A program made the translations under genes and the position numbers. The notes below the pieces were generated by a model. It worked only from the letters and a program-made list of their open reading frames with translations. It was not told the DNA's origin and made no database searches. Below are positions 62,075 through 64,000 of a stretch of DNA of 64,000 bases, in pieces. Position 1 is the stretch's first letter, and the number at the start of each line of letters is the position of its first letter. Source of the DNA: Steromphala cineraria (lineage: Eukaryota; Mollusca; Gastropoda; Trochida; Trochidae); contig OU744726.1 of the NCBI GenBank assembly GCA_916613615.1, forward strand, positions 66,418,987 through 66,482,986, written 5' to 3'.

Positions 62075-62635
62075 ACAATGGGGAAACTTCGCTCATTTAG
62101 CAAACCTTTCAGTTCGATTTTATTGCAGCATTAAATGCGAAAGTTTATCGAAGAAATGATAACGGGTTCAGTGATCCGCGATGTCAATCTTCTTTGGCCT
62201 GGAACGTTTAAGTCAAGCATTTGCCCAAGCCATGAAACCTTCGAAAACCAATCTAGTTCCTTTCTTGCTTAGTGAACTTATCGACCTATTCAGTACATTT
62301 ATTTGTGTCACTTCATATATGCTCATAAACCACACTGAGAGCTTTAAAGAATTTAACCTCACAGTTATAGTCAAAATGCTTTAACAATTTGAATATGTAT
62401 TAAGTTTCAATATAGAAAAATCGTATATAGAAAATGTATATGCATGATGTGATTAAAGGTCTTGAGTTAACTCACAACTTTTTCAATTGCTAGTATGATA
62501 CAATGCCATGTTGTTGGAATACAGTCTTATTCATACATTTAGCAAATGATGCGCTTTGGGTTATCTAAACAGATATAGAATATTGTTTTACATTTGTGAG
62601 AATACTTTTCTATGAATTTGAACATTACATTGATT

Positions 62636-64000
62636 AGGGTTTTAATCATAGTTGTTGTTTTATAATCATAAATGTATAAGAGTTATTTTGTCTTAAACTT
62701 CTATCGTTGTTCATCCGTTAAGTAATTATGTTATAAAATGTTATAACATCAGTTTATATTTTCTCTAAAAACAATTTCTTTCTCTATTTCCCTCTTTGGC
62801 AGGTAGAGAAGTAAACGTGAATGGTTTTCGATGGTTTGATGGATATGGCTTTTTGGCAAATTGAAGCATTTAAGCAGTCAGGTCAATAAAGATTGATATC
62901 TTGGCATTCTCCTGTGCCATTTTTGTTGCAAACACTTCAGCAATACCATACCCCAAAGGTCATTGAAATGTCACCAGTCATCCTCTTTAGAATGTTTTCA
63001 AAAGCTAAGACATCTTAGGATTAATTGCATTGCTTTAGCCATTTTACTAGGAATGCTTACCATGTGTTTAAACTGAACTTTTCTCATTTATTTCAAAGAG
63101 GTTGCTGACATTTTTGTGAATAATATTAACCACAATGCCACTTTCGGTTTATATTTTATATATTTATAATTTATAATACTGCTTTATTGTAAGTTGCAAA
63201 CGTCACCCTCGATATCAATATTTATGTAAATAAATCGTCAAAACAAGAATCAGCTGACTTGGAACAATTGTGAAACCAGCGTATGAATTTCCATGAGTCC
63301 CATTATAAAATTCGCCATTTTTGGGATGTTTACACATGTCATACGCCTATAAACATGATACAAATTATATTGGTGAAAAAACATTTCATAATCAAAAGAT
63401 GCATTGATAAAATAAACACTAAGAAGCAACGAAAACTGTCAACACATCATGCTCTCGCAACATGACGTCATCAGATCGCCAAGTGACGTCATCGAAATTT
63501 GTCCTGTTTCTAGGTCACGTTCTTTTGTTTTGCAAACTTGGCGAACAGTGTCAATGTCAAAGGGTTGATTGCATTGACATGAGTTCCTGAAACGTTTAAA
63601 AACGATATATTTCCATCTAAAATTACTGACAAAGACAAACAAGAAGTTCGTTTCAAACTGTGAAGTTGCTTGTGACTATAGCTCAGATATGTATGCAGAT
63701 CATAAACAGTGATTGAAAAAATATCATTTCCAAAACCGCTCATGGTTGAGATATATACAAGATATCATGCAAATTCTTGAATTAAAGAAGTACCAATATA
63801 GTTCAATACGTATTGTAATACACATTTCTGTATCACAATAGATTGCAATACAGAAAGGAGGAACAATACCCATCCTTAACATAGATATATATTACTAAAA
63901 ACAGCTTTTCACTTTTAAATGGTGCATACATGACACTTAACATATGAATTTGACAATGGATGTTCTTAAGCTTTAAAAGTGAGTGAAAAATCGTTAGGAA
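62636..64000. repeat. Tandem macro-repeat unit U5 (cut by window end)
   Basis: Matches the start of U3 (46841-48000) almost base for base. It then continues into sequence like U1 near 8850 (AAACAGC(A/T)(A/T)TTCAC onward), so the tandem array carries on beyond the window. Confidence 0.8.
63463..63491. promoter_or_regulatory. Two TGACGTCA octamers
   Basis: Perfect CRE-type palindromes at 63463-63470 and 63484-63491, 21 bp start to start. In U3 only the first is intact (47666-47673). CREB/ATF binding is possible, but no promoter is evident. Confidence 0.25.

Larger units (their letters stand above)
55151..62635. repeat. Tandem macro-repeat unit U4
   Basis: About 7.5 kb. From 57300 to 60300 it closely follows U1 and U2. 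It has its own nested miniature-element insertion (56540-56912) and the intact target site TATA at 58865-58868. Its last 1.5 kb matches the right part of U2. Confidence 0.85.

Overview
Eukaryotic, AT-rich, repeat-dominated DNA, most likely from a bivalve mollusc. The grounds are family resemblance only: a dispersed repeat running from a TGCCCCCG start to a CGGGGGCA end with TGACCTTG-rich monomers, a LINE ending in a GGGCCTGTGGCC plus AATAAA type tail, TTAA-flanked AGGGG...CCCCT miniature elements, and GTTGCACAAA-ended miniature elements. I see no intact conventional gene, no tRNA or rRNA gene, and nothing prokaryotic.

Layout. 1-8054 is a mosaic of transposon relics: a decayed Tc1/mariner-type transposase (435-1127), a 5'-truncated non-LTR retrotransposon on the minus strand (3028-5084), a tandemly structured dispersed repeat (5269-6256) and a TTAA-flanked miniature transposon (7238-7597). 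From about 8055 to the window end there is a tandem array of large units (U1 8055-14436, U2 14437-46840, U3 46841-55150, U4 55151-62635, U5 62636-64000, cut by the window end). Each unit is about 6.4-8.3 kb once insertions are discounted. The units share the same ordered blocks. Several blocks are short open frames that recur in most units but have no recognisable product and no clear sign of selection.

The most remarkable object is inside U2. A 25,299-bp insertion (17747-43045) is flanked by a 4-bp duplication TATA. It starts TGTAACG and ends CGTAACA, and its outer 52 bp are an ungapped inverted repeat (43 of 52 matching). U1 and U4 carry the uninterrupted target site. The insertion consists almost wholly of two arrays of a 63-bp module (core ATTCCCAGATTGTGA) in opposite orientation, around a spacer of about 1.67 kb. 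A 4,511-bp tandem duplication has copied the spacer and its flanking array edges. It therefore looks like a giant foldback (long-inverted-repeat) transposon whose arms have expanded into satellite DNA. I found no transposase in it, so it would have to be moved by a protein encoded elsewhere.

The very long open frames in the arrays (up to 1,386 codons) are best explained by a module length that is a multiple of three. The array copy numbers and near-identical higher-order repeats should be treated as assembly-dependent.
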